From Candidula unifasciata (Eukaryota; Mollusca; Gastropoda; Stylommatophora; Geomitridae): a stretch of DNA of 64,000 nt. The notes beneath the pieces are model-generated. The model did no database searches and was not told the origin of the DNA. It was given only the letters and a program-made list of their open reading frames with translations. Location: the NCBI GenBank assembly GCA_905116865.2, contig CAJHNH020001605.1:85001-149000 (forward strand), written 5' to 3'. Both the position numbers and the translations under genes were made by a program. Shown piece after piece: positions 1 to 11,961 of this stretch (the first letter of the stretch is position 1; each line of letters starts with the position of its first letter).

Positions 1-245
1 CACCAAGTGAGGGGATAGAAGTTCATATTTCAGTGAGGAGATAGCTCATATTTCAGTGAGTAGATAGAACTTCGTATTTAATTGAGGAGATAGAAGTTCA
101 TATTTCAGAGAGGATATAACAGTTCATATTTCAGTAAGAATATATGAGTTCATATTTCAGGGAAGAGATATAAGTTCATATTTAGTGAGGAGATAGACGT
201 TCATATTTCAGGGAAGAGATAGAAGTTGATTTTTTAGATAGGAGA
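1..245. repeat. degenerate minisatellite at window edge
   Basis: About nine imperfect units of roughly 26 bp share the core GTTCATATTTCAG followed by a purine-rich GGAGATAGA-type stretch. Units differ by substitutions and small indels. The array is cut by the left edge, so its full size is unknown. No coding content is seen. Confidence 0.8.
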
Positions 246-1515
246 CAGAAAAACATTTTTTTACTGAGAAAATAGGAATACAAATTTAACACACTAATAT
301 CCTGTGACCTGTGAAAGGCTACCTGGTACAACTAAGTTTTCTGGGCCCCGCCCCGCCAACATATTCACATAAGAATGATGGGCGCCGGACAGGAGACTGT
401 AATTGGACGTTTAATCTCTGCCTTAATCTGCCAGACGCTGAATTGGAAATGCCAGGGTGTTAGATAACTCTCCTGAGTATATTTTGATGCGCAGGAAGTT
501 ACACATGGAGTTAGTGTGTAGTCGCTATTCTCACATAACTGCTGATATTGTGGAGTATGGAAATTCAACAACTACGAAATGAATCTGCTGGAGTTATCAG
601 CGCTGACGGCAATGAGTTTATTGCAGGGGTAGAGTTCCATGTCTACACGTAGAATGCACTGGTTGGAGGGACCTAGGGGTTTGGGTTAGGCCCAGCAGCA
701 GATTTTATGCGGCCATTAAAATCGCTAATTTGCTATAGTATATAGGTCTTGTCACGGAAGACTGAGTTCTGGATGTAATAAGCTCGAAAATGTGCGGCAT
801 AAAATGACGCCGATCGGACACAACCACAGCGACACCCCTCTCACATTTGCAGAAGTCGACTCGGCTGAACCAGTATAAATGAAACGCTTCGCAGTGTGTG
901 AATGGGCAGGCAGGGCCTAGAAGTTTTGTTGCTTCAACGTTTGTTTGACATGGTTATTATATTTTTTTTTTATGTGCCGCATTTATTAATATGAATAAAG
1001 GCTTCAGATAGAGGGAATTCAAATTAAAAACCGCCTGGGGCTTAAAGGGTTAAGCGAGAAGATTGGAGTACGTGAGAGCAAGGAAGACAGAAGTACACAC
1101 TTACTGAACTCACAATCTATAGCACATCTTAGCTACAGCTTTGACAATCGATGAGCACATGCTACACTATTGTTTTATCGCTGCACATCACCCGTTGTTT
1201 ACCAATACGTATGAAAGACGTAGTACAGTTGAGACAAACTATGCCCACAGAGGCTGTTCTTCTAACGTCCACTGGCCTGGCTTGCACAGCCGAGAAACCG
1301 AACAACCCATGTTTATCAGCCAGCGTGTTGTAGACAGCAAAGTGAAACTCCCTGGTATAATATTAATTAAACTTCCCAGGAATTAATTATCACCTTCTTC
1401 TGCACTTCTTTACATTTTCTTTTACTGCTTCGGGTATCGAGGAGGATACTAAGTTCTGCTTTGGCTCTAATGGTGCCTAAACTTTACGCTTGATTGATAC
1501 TATTGTCGAGCGAGG
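246..1515. other. stretch without recognisable gene
   Basis: Open frames here are short (no more than 81 codons) and show no recognisable family, domain or splice-supported exon. Composition is unremarkable apart from a T run near 961-971. I see nothing specific. Confidence 0.5.
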
Positions 1516-1830
1516 GATGAGATTTTTTTTTCACCATGACTTCTGTAATTTCCCCTGGTATCTGGGTAGAAATATCGGACGCATATGTGTATTGTTGGGC
1601 ACGTAAAAAATCTCTTAGCAGTTGGAAATCGAAATGAGTAGCCTAACGGCGCTGCCCTTGCTATATTTGGAGTTAAATTTGTACCCAAAGTATTTCAGGA
1701 TCCTCGTCGGTGCAACGGAGTTCGTGCACTGCGTTGAAATTCTTCAGCCTCGGCTTCAGTTGGAAGAAGAACAGAGAACTTATGGGTTACACCCGTCTGT
1801 CATGATGTTGATCCGTTGTTTAGACATTAA
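1516..1830 (+). mobile_element. SINE body, 5'-truncated copy
   Basis: This segment aligns along its length with the body of the SINE at 23872-24255. Shared blocks include ATCTGGGTAG / TCTCTGGGTAG, the GTAAAAAATC block, AGTAGCCTAACGGC / ACTAGCCTAATGGC, the GATCCTCG(T/C)CGGTGC block and the CATGATGTTGAT block near the end. The tRNA-like head seen at 23872 is missing, so the copy is 5'-truncated. The assignment rests on internal comparison only. Confidence 0.65.
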
Positions 1831-2501
1831 ACTTCAAACTTTCCACGTTGTTAACGTTTTGCCTCGGACTCTACGTGCCTCCTGATTTAATTATGTGAAT
1901 TTTAAAAGTCTGAAAACCTTTTTAATGAGACAACTGGCAAATGTTTGTAAGATTCTGTTCCCAGCTCATTATTCATTTTAAGATCATCTTCACTGCACGT
2001 GGGACATACCACGTGCTCATATCTCCTATATATGTTTTTGCAGTGTGTTTACTATGACAGCTGCAGTTCTGTATTCGTTCATGTAGCGACTGTGAGTTTT
2101 TGCATGGTTTCTACCGCGAACTGCTGTATTTGGTACATGAAGTCTTCACATCTGAGTCGAAGAGAAATTAGTATCCTTATGTAAAAGATTTCCAGCTCGA
2201 GTTATCTACTGTAAGATTCTGCTTTGACAATAACCACCGCACACAGGCTTCAGCAGTTGCGTTGTGCGTGCTTCATTTCGCATAATATTAGGTTAAACCT
2301 GTGTCTTATTGATAGGAAGACGAGGTCGGTACCAATGCACACACGTGCAACTGATGTCAGGAGACATCCAGAAGAGACGAGACAGCTACTGAAGCTGTGA
2401 GAATATCCAAGCATCACCACTCAGGTCATCCTGGCAGAGAACCTGTTAAAGCATCGACATATACGAGAAGAATGAATACAGCTCCATTGTCTATCATTGA
2501 A

Positions 2502-2593
2502 ACACACACACACACACAACAAAATACTGCGCAATCAGGAAGAGAGAGAAAGAGAGAGAGAGAGAGGAGAGAGACATATATATATATATATAT

Positions 2594-2644
<51 letters not shown>

Positions 2645-2650
2645 GAGATT
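2502..2650. repeat. compound microsatellite (CA)n / (GA)n / (TA)n
   Basis: A (CA)8 run is followed by interrupted (GA)n tracts with a (TA)n core near 2576-2594. A 128-codon open frame across it is low-complexity translation and is not a gene. Confidence 0.9.
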
Positions 2651-2834
2651 AAATAAAGTACATCAATCTAATACACTCGGAGACCCTAACTCATTTCATT
2701 TTGCGCAAAAGAAATCCTTGCCTCTTTGTCCAAGGACAAGATGCACTCATGCACCCGTGCAACAGCTCTTAAGGCTACAGTAAACCTGGCTCATGGTTAT
2801 GTTATTTTATATCTGTGTGTGTAACTTCCACTGC

Positions 2835-3010
2835 GATGCAGAGACACAGAATGAATAAATCACCAATTACCAAAAGACAAGAGCAGGGGAGGTTCGGTTG
2901 GCCAAATTGAGCACTGGGTTCGCTTCTCGTAAGGAAAGGGGATTTAAGGGGCCAAAAATATAAATCTCAACCTAGGACTGCACTAGCTATGTGGCCCTTA
3001 ATCCTCAGAC
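2835..3010 (+). mobile_element. possible SINE fragment related to 20380-20500
   Basis: GGGTTCGCTTCTC resembles a tRNA box B. The following GGGGCCAAAAATA..CAACCTAGG..GCACTAGC..CCTTAATCCT block matches, with divergence, the sequence after GGTTTGATTCCTC at about 20390-20500. Both copies are decayed and the element boundaries are unclear. Confidence 0.4.
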
Positions 3011-3835
3011 TCAGGACACCCCGCGCCCCTCCGTCCTGATTATACCTTCTGTGACTGCGACTGCTATGACTGGTCCAGTTCTAGACAGAAGCGATGTCAT
3101 CAACGCCAGTTGTGACTGATATTATGACCACGAATACAACATCATTTCGTATTCCAATCACGGCTGGTGGACATCGGAGTGGAAACCGAAGCGGTCACAC
3201 GTGACCGTTTCACTAGGGGTACAGGAAGTTTGGATTAACTGAATAGAAAAGGCGTAATTAGCTGTTTTACGCTTGTGATGACAATCCTCCCCATAGTCTG
3301 TCTAAAAGTCTTGTCCAACTTTGTAAATCTGTAACTCTGTAACCAATCGGTATAAATTGTTATAATTTCGCTTGCATCTTGTTGGTCATGTCCTCGTAGG
3401 AAAATAACGATAAGGTAAATAGACACCGATTTGAAGCTTACAACTAGCATGTTTACAGTAAAGAGAAAGCACTACACACTAGCTCACTTCTGATTGGTCG
3501 ACCTTGAGCCACGTGCCCTCAGCACACGGTTACGGGGGCTTTTCGCAATACCGTTGATATCGTGTGTTGTAAATTTTAGCACGCCGGCACTTTCAACACA
3601 CTAAAAACATGGACAAACTGGGTTTAACACACAACTTCCCCCACATGGAGCTACAAACTATGTCCCATACATTCAATTTCTGGGAAGAAAAACGTAAATG
3701 CAAGACAACCCAGAAAGCAAACAACAGAGTGGCACACCCGTAACCTCCATGAAATTAAACCAGCCCAACAAAGTTGTCAGTGACCTACTTTCTCTGGGGA
3801 GGTTAACGTAAAACTAACCAATTGTTAATAAGTGG

Positions 3836-3995
3836 TCCCAGTATGGGCCACCATTTTTCGTGATTTTAAAACCCACCCGGCCGTTGTCGGTGGCCCTAAT
3901 ATAACCTAACAGTTGAACTGGATTTCTGGCCAGGTGATTCTTAGTGTCACCGTGTGTTTACCGCTTGTTGTGCGCGGTCCTGATGGGGTTGAACC
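3836..3995 (-). repeat. 170-bp interspersed repeat (family P), copy 1
   Basis: A diverged copy of a repeat found seven times in this window. Its most constant blocks, read on the family + orientation, are CCCCACCAGGACATCACAC, GCGATAAACACCCGGTG and GATGAGGATCACCCG, followed by a GGCCC..TATATT block. No coding capacity and no clear tRNA promoter are seen, so the class is unknown. Confidence 0.65.
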
Positions 3996-4597
3996 TTATT
4001 CATTCCCATTTTTTTTTAAATTTACAGTAGATGAAATGTAATTGAACATGTTTGCGATTTATATTATTTAACATTACAATTTCATACAAATGACAACGAC
4101 TGTAGAACTATTTTAAACAATTTTAATATTTTTATTATACATAATTTTTTTTTTCAATCTTCCTCGTCGCAAATGATAGGAATTTAGATTCGTGTTTTAT
4201 TTACTATGTTTCACCAGCATTCACATGTACAATCACAATGGGACAGATCAAACTAATGTTAAGATATTACATCAATAATCATGAAAAGAATACACTGTAC
4301 ATTTTCCCGTCAATAATGAATGTCAAATGCTGTTAATGGTTATTATTAAACGAAAATCTAACCCCAAAAAAATTATTTCAAGTGAGTCACACGCCACTTG
4401 AGTGTAACATGTTGTTTCACCGTTGCTAAGGGGCAATGCTAACATTAAAGTATTTGAATAAAGAATACACAAACAACAGATTGCACAATTTATTGCCTGG
4501 CCTATTTCTCAGTATCTCATCAGGTGCATACATACAGTAACAATTGATTACATTCATTTATCATTGTTGAAACACAACTAGACTTTTTTAGAAGACT
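3996..4597. other. AT-rich stretch without gene
   Basis: AT-rich DNA with homopolymer T runs near 4010 and 4146. No open frame resembles a known protein and no repeat shared with the rest of the window was noticed. Confidence 0.5.
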
Positions 4598-4826
4598 ATG
4601 AACCACACAAACACACACAAAAGCGCGCACGCATGCACACACGCGCGCACACACACACATTATTCACACTCGCTCCTTGCCCGCCCAGGTCAGAGGCGAA
4701 GCAAGAGCTACGCGAGGCGGGAGGGAAAGGGGGCGGGCCGCATTTGGTGTCATCCCAGAGGGGACGGGGGTGATAAAAACTACAAAAGATATGTTTTTAA
4801 CATACACAAATGTGTGTGTGTTTCTG

Positions 4827-4827
<1 letters not shown>

Positions 4828-4912
<85 letters not shown>

Positions 4913-4917
4913 TATAT
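4828..4917. repeat. (GT)n(AT)n microsatellite
   Basis: A short (GT)n tract runs into about 75 bp of nearly pure (AT)n. It abuts the 3' end of the minus-strand LINE at 4920-6206 and may derive from that element's simple-repeat tail. Confidence 0.9.
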
Positions 4918-4919
4918 TG

Positions 4920-6206
4920 TTGTTGTTATCGATCCAGCGGCGCATGAGCTTTCGCCCTTTGGCCCAATGCCATGTAGTGGAATTTGCATGTTTTCACAAG
5001 CTGTTCTTTTCCTCCGTACAAGGTGTTTCCACTTGTCTGGTCTCGGAGGGAGTAGCGTTCTTCTTGTCTCACTGAGTTTTGGGCACTCAAAGAGATGGTG
5101 TTCAACAGTTTTCGTAGGGGTAGTTACATAGCTGGCACTCTGGGGAGTGTTGTGGCTGTATTCTGTTTAGGTGTCCATTGAGTGGAGTATGTTGCGTTCT
5201 AAGTCTGAAGATGGTGGCCTGGTCCCTTCTTGTTAGATGGTTAATGCTGTCATTAGGATCAGGGCCAGACATATGTCTATAAACCTCTCTTCCAGTGTCT
5301 CCCATGGCCCATCTGTTCAACCAAGTCTCTTTGTTTATAGCTCTTATCAGTGTTTTTGCTGTCTGGAGGGTTGTCGTTGTAGGTGGTTGTTCTTGTGTTG
5401 CTCCTTTCTTTGCCAGTCTGTCAGCTCTGTCATTACCTGGTGTGCCGGAGTGACCTGGAATCCACTGCATCACTATTCTAATGTTGCATAAGGTAATAAG
5501 CTGATCAGCATCCAGGATTATCTTGGCTATGTCAGTTCTGCAGCGTTCACTGCCCTCCAGAGCTTGAAGTGTGCTATTGTAGTCAGGGTAACCCCAACGT
5601 GGCGAGTGTCCGTTGAAGTCACCAACAAGAAGGGTTTTATGGTACTGTGTCTTGTATAGTTCTGGTATGTTGCAAGTTGTCTGAGGTGGGCTGTACACGT
5701 TGTATATCGTATATTTGCTTCCATTGTGCCAGATAGTTATTTTTTGCACATCTGTAGGGTGAGATGTCGACAGCATTGTTACATCTCCTTGTATGTCATT
5801 TCTGATATAGGTCACTATGCCCCGGCAGTCATTGCACTTACAGGCATAACTAGTATATCCAGTGAGATGCAGATCAGAGTCTTTATGCAGGGTTTCTTGT
5901 AGGGCAGCCACGTGTACCCTGTGGTTGTTTAGCAGTTTGGCAAGTTCAAGTTCTTATTTCTTATTCCACAGATGTTCAGCTGCAGAATATTGAGCATCTG
6001 TGTATTTTTGCTGTGCTGTCTGAGTTCTCTTTGCTCCCCCTCCCACTCTTCCTCCTCCTGGGGTGTCTGATTTTCCTATTTATTTCAAATTTTCCAGTAG
6101 CCAATTTTTCGCACATGACAGCCTGGTTTCCCACTGTCTGGCGCGGGCCTTGATAGACGAGGCGACGACCGATCTCGTATGTATTCTTAAATTTTGACAT
6201 ATTCAT
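4920..6206 (-). mobile_element. RNase H-bearing (I-like) LINE with internal deletion
   Basis: Reading the - strand, the segment gives an N-terminal piece (about 6206-5976), then an APE-type endonuclease start, an RNase H end and a downstream C-terminal segment continuing to about 4930 after a frameshift near 5100. The reverse transcriptase expected between endonuclease and RNase H is absent. The C-terminal part keeps HLFECPKLSETRRTLLP-like residues in a different frame. It is one LINE copy that suffered a deletion and a few frameshifts. The I-like label comes from the endonuclease plus RNase H combination and is not a tested clade assignment. Confidence 0.8.
5102..5911 (-). pseudogene. in-frame endonuclease-RNase H fusion remnant of a LINE
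   Basis: A single 269-codon open frame. Residues 1 to about 115 are the front half of an APE-type LINE endonuclease: LQETLH with the catalytic Glu, YIRNDI, VYSPP, and LLVGDFNGHSPRWG with the catalytic Asp and Asn. The C-terminal endonuclease motifs are missing. From about residue 116 it is RNase H, starting at a TLQALEG segment and reaching QWIPGHSGTPGNDRADRLAK with the late catalytic region, then a tail with a CQLC motif. The whole reverse transcriptase is gone, yet the join keeps the frame. A protein made from it could not retrotranspose by itself. Upstream sequence on the same strand belongs to the same element, broken by a frameshift near 5950. Confidence 0.75.
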
Positions 6207-6855
6207 GGCATTGTGGTGCTGGGGTGTCTGTGGATTACCTACCTCCCCGGGCAGCAGCCAGAAATGCCCTGTACCACTTCTAAAGGAAATATGGGCTGTG
6301 TTTCTGCCTTTTCCTTTAACACGTAGCTAAGGTGGGGCTCACAGTGTTCTCATTCCCCGCCACCAGATTGCCTGCAGGTTTCGCTGAGCTCTTCATGGCT
6401 CTAAGCATGGCCTAAGCATGAGTAGTTGGGGCAACTGGATCGTCACGTCCTGAGCCCCTGTGCCTTCACGATAGTTTCCGGTATTCAGGGGGGTTAGCAT
6501 ACTTGATTCCATTCCTAAGACTGTTCAGCACACCTCTGGCTCCTTCCCTCCCACAGGGGGCAGTACGGTGTGGTGCACCGGGTTTATTATCGAGGTTTGC
6601 TCCTCTAGATCCATTGTGTTTTGCCTGGGGATTCGCACCCCCAGTTACCAGGGCTACCTCGGGGAGGCTGTGACTCTTCGCCACGCACAATGGTCTTGAG
6701 GTAAGAGAGGTTTTGCTAGGTCAAGAGGCTGACACCACAATGGACGCTCCTTTCGTGAACAGATATTCACTAGACCTAGGGTGAAGTAAGGGGGGGGGGG
6801 ACCCACTACCCACAACACCAACACTTCTTACCCCCTGCCTCTCGAGGCTCAGTCC

Positions 6856-6857
<2 letters not shown>
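6207..6857 (-). other. probable 5' part of the same LINE, no coding call
   Basis: A GC-richer stretch directly upstream of the LINE on the same strand. A short AGGACGTGACGAT block is shared with 47095-47110, which suggests a LINE 5' region, but no conserved protein is visible. The boundaries are guesses. Confidence 0.3.
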
Positions 6858-6918
<61 letters not shown>

Positions 6919-6946
6919 TTATGTGTATGTGTGTGCGCGCGCGTGT
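6858..6946. repeat. (AT)n microsatellite with GT/GC tail
   Basis: About 54 bp of (AT)n followed by an interrupted GT/GC alternation. It sits near the 5' side of the LINE remnant. Confidence 0.9.
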
Positions 6947-7384
6947 GAGTGACAGGAGATTTTCCGCAGCGGGTAGCACATGACCTTGCTACGCCACCGG
7001 TGCAGGTACACGAAGATTGTTCCCGGTATGTGCCAGCCGTGTTGACTATCAACTTATTACGTGGGTGATTAGTTCTCTAGTTGAGTTGATAGCTATCCAG
7101 ACACCTCTAGGCCATTTCTGTTATCTCTCTCAGTGTTCTGATCATTCTCCCAGAAAACCAAGTCTCTGCAGCCTCCGCCTTGTTTCTCACTGATCTACGG
7201 CCATGATTCACTTCCGTACATCAAGACTGGCTACCTTTAGCTTTTAAGAACTACCTTTTTCACTTCGACTAACAATGATCTACCGTTAAACAACGAATGC
7301 CAAGGGACCGAAACATCAAGAGTTTGTGTTCAACATCCATAATAACCAGTAAGATCCCTCTTCACGCCCTTAGGCCTATCAGGC
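6947..7384. other. stretch without recognisable gene
   Basis: No conserved open frame and no repeat shared elsewhere in the window could be recognised. Confidence 0.4.
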
Positions 7385-7625
7385 ATTTGGGGAGAGCACC
7401 CATATTTTTACAGACCAATCGGCACTAGGTGGGTAATGTGGTCAGCATTATGCTGACCGTCTTTACTTCCCCAGAACATACACCCTTGTACCCATTTTAG
7501 GCTAGGTCGACCTGCGACGCCCCATACCATGATAAAAATCGACTGAGCCAGCAATAGGTTTTGATCGCGGGACGTTGGATAGAACTCGCAACGCAAAAGT
7601 CACGGAGGCTGCCATGACTAATAAA
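7385..7625 (-). mobile_element. tRNA-derived SINE (family C)
   Basis: On the - strand the 5' end reads TGGCAGCCTCCGTG (box A-like) and then GCGAGTTCTATCC (box B-like) at tRNA spacing. A body containing TCGCAGGTCGACCTA follows, then a 3' part with CCCACCTAGTGC and GATTGGTCTGTAAA. The head and body match the copy at 14975-15105, and the 3' part matches 62170-62240. Promoter-like boxes plus dispersed copies support a SINE. Confidence 0.65.
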
Positions 7626-8294
7626 CCAGGGACAAATAATAATATATTTTGCTGGAGCCACAATTGAGATCATGTTAATTGTGTGTTCTTTTAAAGCGAG
7701 TTTGTGTTAACGGGGATTTGTAAAAAATTCTCTTCATTTAAAGAGGAAAGAGCAAAGTAGCAAGCATAGGACGCCATATGACATATAAGTCTCCAAGGCT
7801 AGTCTCTGATGTTTAGGCCTTTCAGCTGACACGTCGAAGAAAGCCTACGGAGTTGAACCAAGAAAATAGTTTCAGAAATGAGGGTTATAACAGAAATATT
7901 CAGTGTAAAATCAATACTGAATTATAAACGAAACAAATTAAATGCGTTACCTATGTGCAAGGAATGTGCTTGATACCACGCTGCCATACCAGTATTATAG
8001 TAAAAGATGGGAGGGACGTTGAGTCTATGGTTGAAAAAAAAAAACTCAGTGAACAGTCAAAGTCAGACACACTACACAACTATTACATATCTAAGACAGA
8101 GGCCTCAAGAAGAACTAGAGTCACAATTGTGTATCTGCCTGAACATATTAAGTGGTAACAGAGGAAGATAATACAAAGAACAAGCTTGCAATACGTGATG
8201 TGGCATACACCACGCCAGTTGCTTCTGTTTTCCCCGGAAGTTTGCTCGTAACAATTGTAGACTTTGTCGACCATGAAGAAAAAAAAATCCTAGG
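7626..8294. other. stretch without recognisable gene
   Basis: AT-leaning sequence with only short open frames and no family resemblance seen. It ends at the 5' break of the LINE at 8295. Confidence 0.4.
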
Positions 8295-10312
8295 GTAACA
8301 GAGGTGATAGTTCTTGGCAAGAAAGAAAGGAAACATAAAGCATGGATAACACCAGAAACCATTAAACTGATTGAAGATAGGAAAAGTAAAAAGGCAGAAT
8401 TAAACAATAGCAAAACTAGAGCTGCTAAAGCTAGAGCTCAGGAGAAATACACAGAAGCCAACAATGAAGTTAGGAGGCATATAAGGGCAGATAAAGTGAA
8501 ATATCTAAATGATCTAGCACAAGAAGCAGAGACAGCAGCAGCAAAAGGAAACCTCAGAGAACTTTACAGTAACACAAGAAAATTAGTAGGTAAATATAGT
8601 TAGCCAACTGGATTAATCAAAAATAGTCAAGTAAAGGTACTTACTAACACTAAAGATCAAATGGACAGATGGGTTGAATATTTTGAAATGCTTCTAAATA
8701 GACCAGGCCCAGAGGTTCCCCCAGATATCCAGCCTTTAGAAATGGAACTGGATATCAACTGTGAGATACCATCCAAAGAGGAAATTAGGAAAAGCTATAG
8801 AATCTTCTCAAGGAAGGAAAGGCGACAGGCCCAGACGGTATTCCAGCTGAAGCCATCAGGGCCAACATAAACACATCAACAGAATTGCTACATAGATTAT
8901 TCAGTAAAGTCTGGGAGACCGAAGAAATACCAGCAGACTGGAGAGAAGGATATCTTGTGAAACTGCCCAAAAAAGGTGATCTACAGGAGTGTGAAAACTA
9001 TAGAGGAATTATGTTGCTGTCAGTTCCTGGAAAAAATATTAAGTAGAATTATTTTGGAAAAGATTAAAAAGATGCTAGCTATTAAAATGCTAAGAGATGA
9101 GCAGGCAGGTTTCGGTCAAACAAGATCCTGTACTGATCAGATAGCCACATTACGTATTATAATAGAGCAAAGCATTGAACTGAACTCACCACTTTACATT
9201 GGATTTATAGATTATGAAAAAAGCATTTGACAGCATAGATAGGGCATCTCTCTGGAAATTGATGGGGCACTATGGAATCCCACAGAAAATTATCAACTTA
9301 GTAAAGGCAACATATAAAAGACATGAAATGTCGAGTTCTTCATGAGGGAAAGCTAACAGATGCATTTGAAATAAAAACAGGTGTGCGACAGGGATGTCTT
9401 TTGTCGAATCTCTTATTTTTACTGGCTATAGACTGGACTATGAAAACAGTAACTGCTAACACCAAGAATGGAATTCAGTGGACCCCTACAAAACAGCTTG
9501 ATGATCTGGACTTCGCTGATGATATTGCTCTTCTGTCGCATTCACGGAATCAGATGCAAGATTAATTAAATATACTTAATGCGAGATCAAAGCAGCTTGG
9601 TCTGAAAATCCATAAAGGAAAGACACAGATAATGAGAATAAATCAGGCAAATAGTAATGTGGTTTTCTCTAATGGCACCCCACTCCAGGACGTGGAGGTC
9701 GTACACCTATTTAGGCAGTAATGTAGATAAAGATGGAGGAACTGATAGAGATATTAAAATAAGAATACAAAAGGCAAGAGGGGCTTTCATAGCACTAGGG
9801 AATTTGTGGAGGTCAAAAGAAATTAAAAGAAATACTAAACTAAAATTTTTTAATTCTAATGTCAAATCAGTACTATTGTATGGGGCGGAAACATGGAGAA
9901 CAACCAAGACAATTACTAATAAATTACAGACATTCATTAACTGGTGCCTGCGCAGAATAGAGGGAATAAAATGGTATGATAGAATAACTAATGTAGAACT
10001 TCGGGAGAGAACTAAACAGGATCCAGTGGATCAGGAAGTGAGGAAAAGACGCTGGCGTTGGATAGGGCACACACTGAGAAAACAGGAGAACAGCATAACT
10101 AGAATGTCTTTGCATTGGAACCCACAGGGGCATATGAATAAAGGAAGGCCAAAAAACACATGGAGAAGAGAGCTGGAGAACGAGATTAGAAAGATTGGGA
10201 GGACATGGGGAGAGCTCCATGCAATGGCGAAGGATAGAACGACTTGGCGTGAGTTGGTTGAGGGCCTATGCTCCATTGGAGGATAGAAAGGCAGAAGAAG
10301 AAGAACAGAGGT
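8295..10312 (+). mobile_element. RTE-like LINE, 5'-truncated, reverse transcriptase broken
   Basis: Successive frames on the + strand form one reverse transcriptase polyprotein. There is a connector before RT (about 8304-8600) and a WVEYFEMLLNRPG segment near 8665. A KAFDSIDRASLW-like segment follows at about 9215, then GVRQGCLLSN at about 9380 and the catalytic DLDFADDIALLSH at about 9505. The 209-codon C-terminal frame 9657-10286 holds YTYLGSNVDKDGG, LLYGAETWR, RRWRWIGHTLRK and KGRPKNTWRREL. In-frame stops and frameshifts at about 8600, 8870, 9230 and 9565 break it. The endonuclease is absent, so the copy is truncated. It ends in GAAGAAGAAGAAC. The RTE-like assignment is from motif style only. 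Confidence 0.85.
9657..10286 (+). pseudogene. C-terminal segment of LINE reverse transcriptase
   Basis: The longest intact part of the element: 209 codons from after the RT active site to the stop. It contains the thumb (YTYLGSNV), the GAETWR block, and the C-terminal WIGHTLRK and GRPKNTWRR blocks common in metazoan LINEs. The palm, with its catalytic aspartates, lies upstream in another reading frame. This is therefore not a host gene and not a functional enzyme. Confidence 0.8.
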
Positions 10313-11171
10313 GATTCTTAAATCCAAACGAAGATTTCAGTCTAACGTTCAATCTCCTGTCTACGCCTGCCTGTCTGCTCATTGAAAGTCTCGTACAGTT
10401 GTCAGAATTCGCGTTGCTAATGTAGAACATTTCAATAAACACCCAAGAAACATTGTACATAATTTGGCCAATATAGAATTGTTATAGATTTGCCAGCTGT
10501 TGCCTTCCTGAGATACGCGTGGAGGTAGGAAAGATAATAAAGCCTATTAGAAAATGTCGATTTCGTTGGTGACGGAATCAATATTATGTGACATGTTTAC
10601 ATAAGAAATCTATTTCTAATTTGCTTTTGCTTTATTTTATTATTCTAAAAAATATATTTTTTTTTGTCTCGAGCAACACTTGTTCAAATGTTCGTACAGC
10701 AGGGATCCGGCAAAATGAACGCACTGATTTTACCTGCAAGAATTTAGCGAGATATATTATTTTGCACATAAATTTACAAGGGTCTACATTACATAAGCAC
10801 TGATAAACGTGTCGGGATCTACATAAGATACATTGCACAAAAGGTTGCATAAACACTGACACATTTTCATTTTAAAAACATAACATAGGCTCTAATACAA
10901 TACACATACATCTATAATTATCTGCACAACATAAGTATGATACATATTATTTAATTTTACAAGCATCTACGTCATAAAGGACATGTGCAAGGACCTACAT
11001 AGCACATAAACAATTATACATTGCATATACAGTAAGCTTGCAAAATGTCTACATAACATTAGCAATGAGACACTGTGCATACATTAACAATGAAAATGTA
11101 ATGATGCAAATAGGTCAACTTTTTTTTTTTCTACTGTGCTTACAAACTTCTCTACAGTATCTCAACGGCTA
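10313..11171. other. AT-rich stretch with loose ACATAA-rich repeats
   Basis: From about 10740 to 11070 motifs such as CTACATAA, GCACATAA and ACATTGCA recur irregularly, giving a very degenerate repetitive texture. No gene is seen. Confidence 0.4.
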
Positions 11172-11401
11172 GTCGGCTCTGTGGCTAAGTCGATGCGAAC
11201 GCTTCGTAATGCCGGGATGCCGGGTTCGATCCCACTGCGGGCCATGCGCCATGCTTTGGTTTCGACAGCGGTATCAAGAAAGCCGACCGTCCAGATTGCA
11301 ATGACAAACTACTGGACGTAATTTGCCTAGAAAAACCACACAACAGCAAGGAGCTGTTGGGGTTGGTTCTGCAACGTCCTGTAAAGGATACGCAACTAAT
11401 C
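11172..11401 (+). mobile_element. tRNA-derived SINE (family A), copy 1
   Basis: Starts GTCGGCTCTGTGGCTAAGTC with box A-like TGGCTAAGTCGATGCG, then GGGTTCGATCCC as a near-perfect box B. The body has TATCAAGAAAGCCGACCGTC, GCCTAGAAAAACCACA and GGTTGGTTCTGCAACGTCC. A close copy lies at 18461-18693. The tRNA-like head lacks a foldable full tRNA and runs into a shared body, so it is a SINE and not a tRNA gene. Confidence 0.85.
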
Positions 11402-11734
11402 TTGTCTTAACGGCTGCGCGGAAGAAACCTGCTGGGACTGAAACAGGCACTCTTCACCTGTTTAGTCCAGAGTTGGACAACCAGTTCACCGATAACCACA
11501 GTACTGACCAGCTGATAGCTTCTGCTGTCTCTTCGAAATGACTCAGAAAGAATACATGAGATTTGACTGGGTTTTCGGCGCACATTTTAAAGAAGTCAGA
11601 ATACAATACTTGAGCTGTTCCCGCCAGAATTAAAGTGAGTTTCTTGTCCCCTTTAGGAGGTCGCAAACCAGCCCGAGCATTCGTTAACGATTTGTAGTTT
11701 TACAAACAAGTGTACGTTCAATAGTTTGCCATGC
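11402..11734. other. stretch without recognisable gene
   Basis: Nothing beyond short, unrecognised open frames. Confidence 0.4.
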
Positions 11735-11961
11735 CCGGCTCTCTAGCGTAGTTGACTAAACCGGATTGCGCGGTGACCGGGCGACGAACTCCTTGTGGTC
11801 TGTGTTCACTCCCGGGGGTATGCAGAAAAGCCACATTTCTCCCAGATTTACAGTAGTTACAATGGAATCAAGCCCTAAAGGTTGGGATATCCATAATACC
11901 AAGCCTAAAGGTTAACAACTCATGGCTTCTGGATACTAAAACAAACAAACAAACAAACAAT
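11735..11961 (+). mobile_element. probable tRNA-derived SINE with (AAAC)n tail
   Basis: CTAGCGTAGTTGACTAAACC resembles box A and GTGTTCACTCCCGG resembles box B at about tRNA spacing. The segment ends in a clean (AAAC)5 tail at 11940-11960, as SINEs do. No second copy was noticed in this window, so the call rests on structure alone. Confidence 0.5.

Noticed and set aside
11172..11250. tRNA gene (good boxes A and B)
   Set aside because: Repeated with the same non-tRNA body at 18461, and the ends do not form an acceptor stem; a SINE explains it better.
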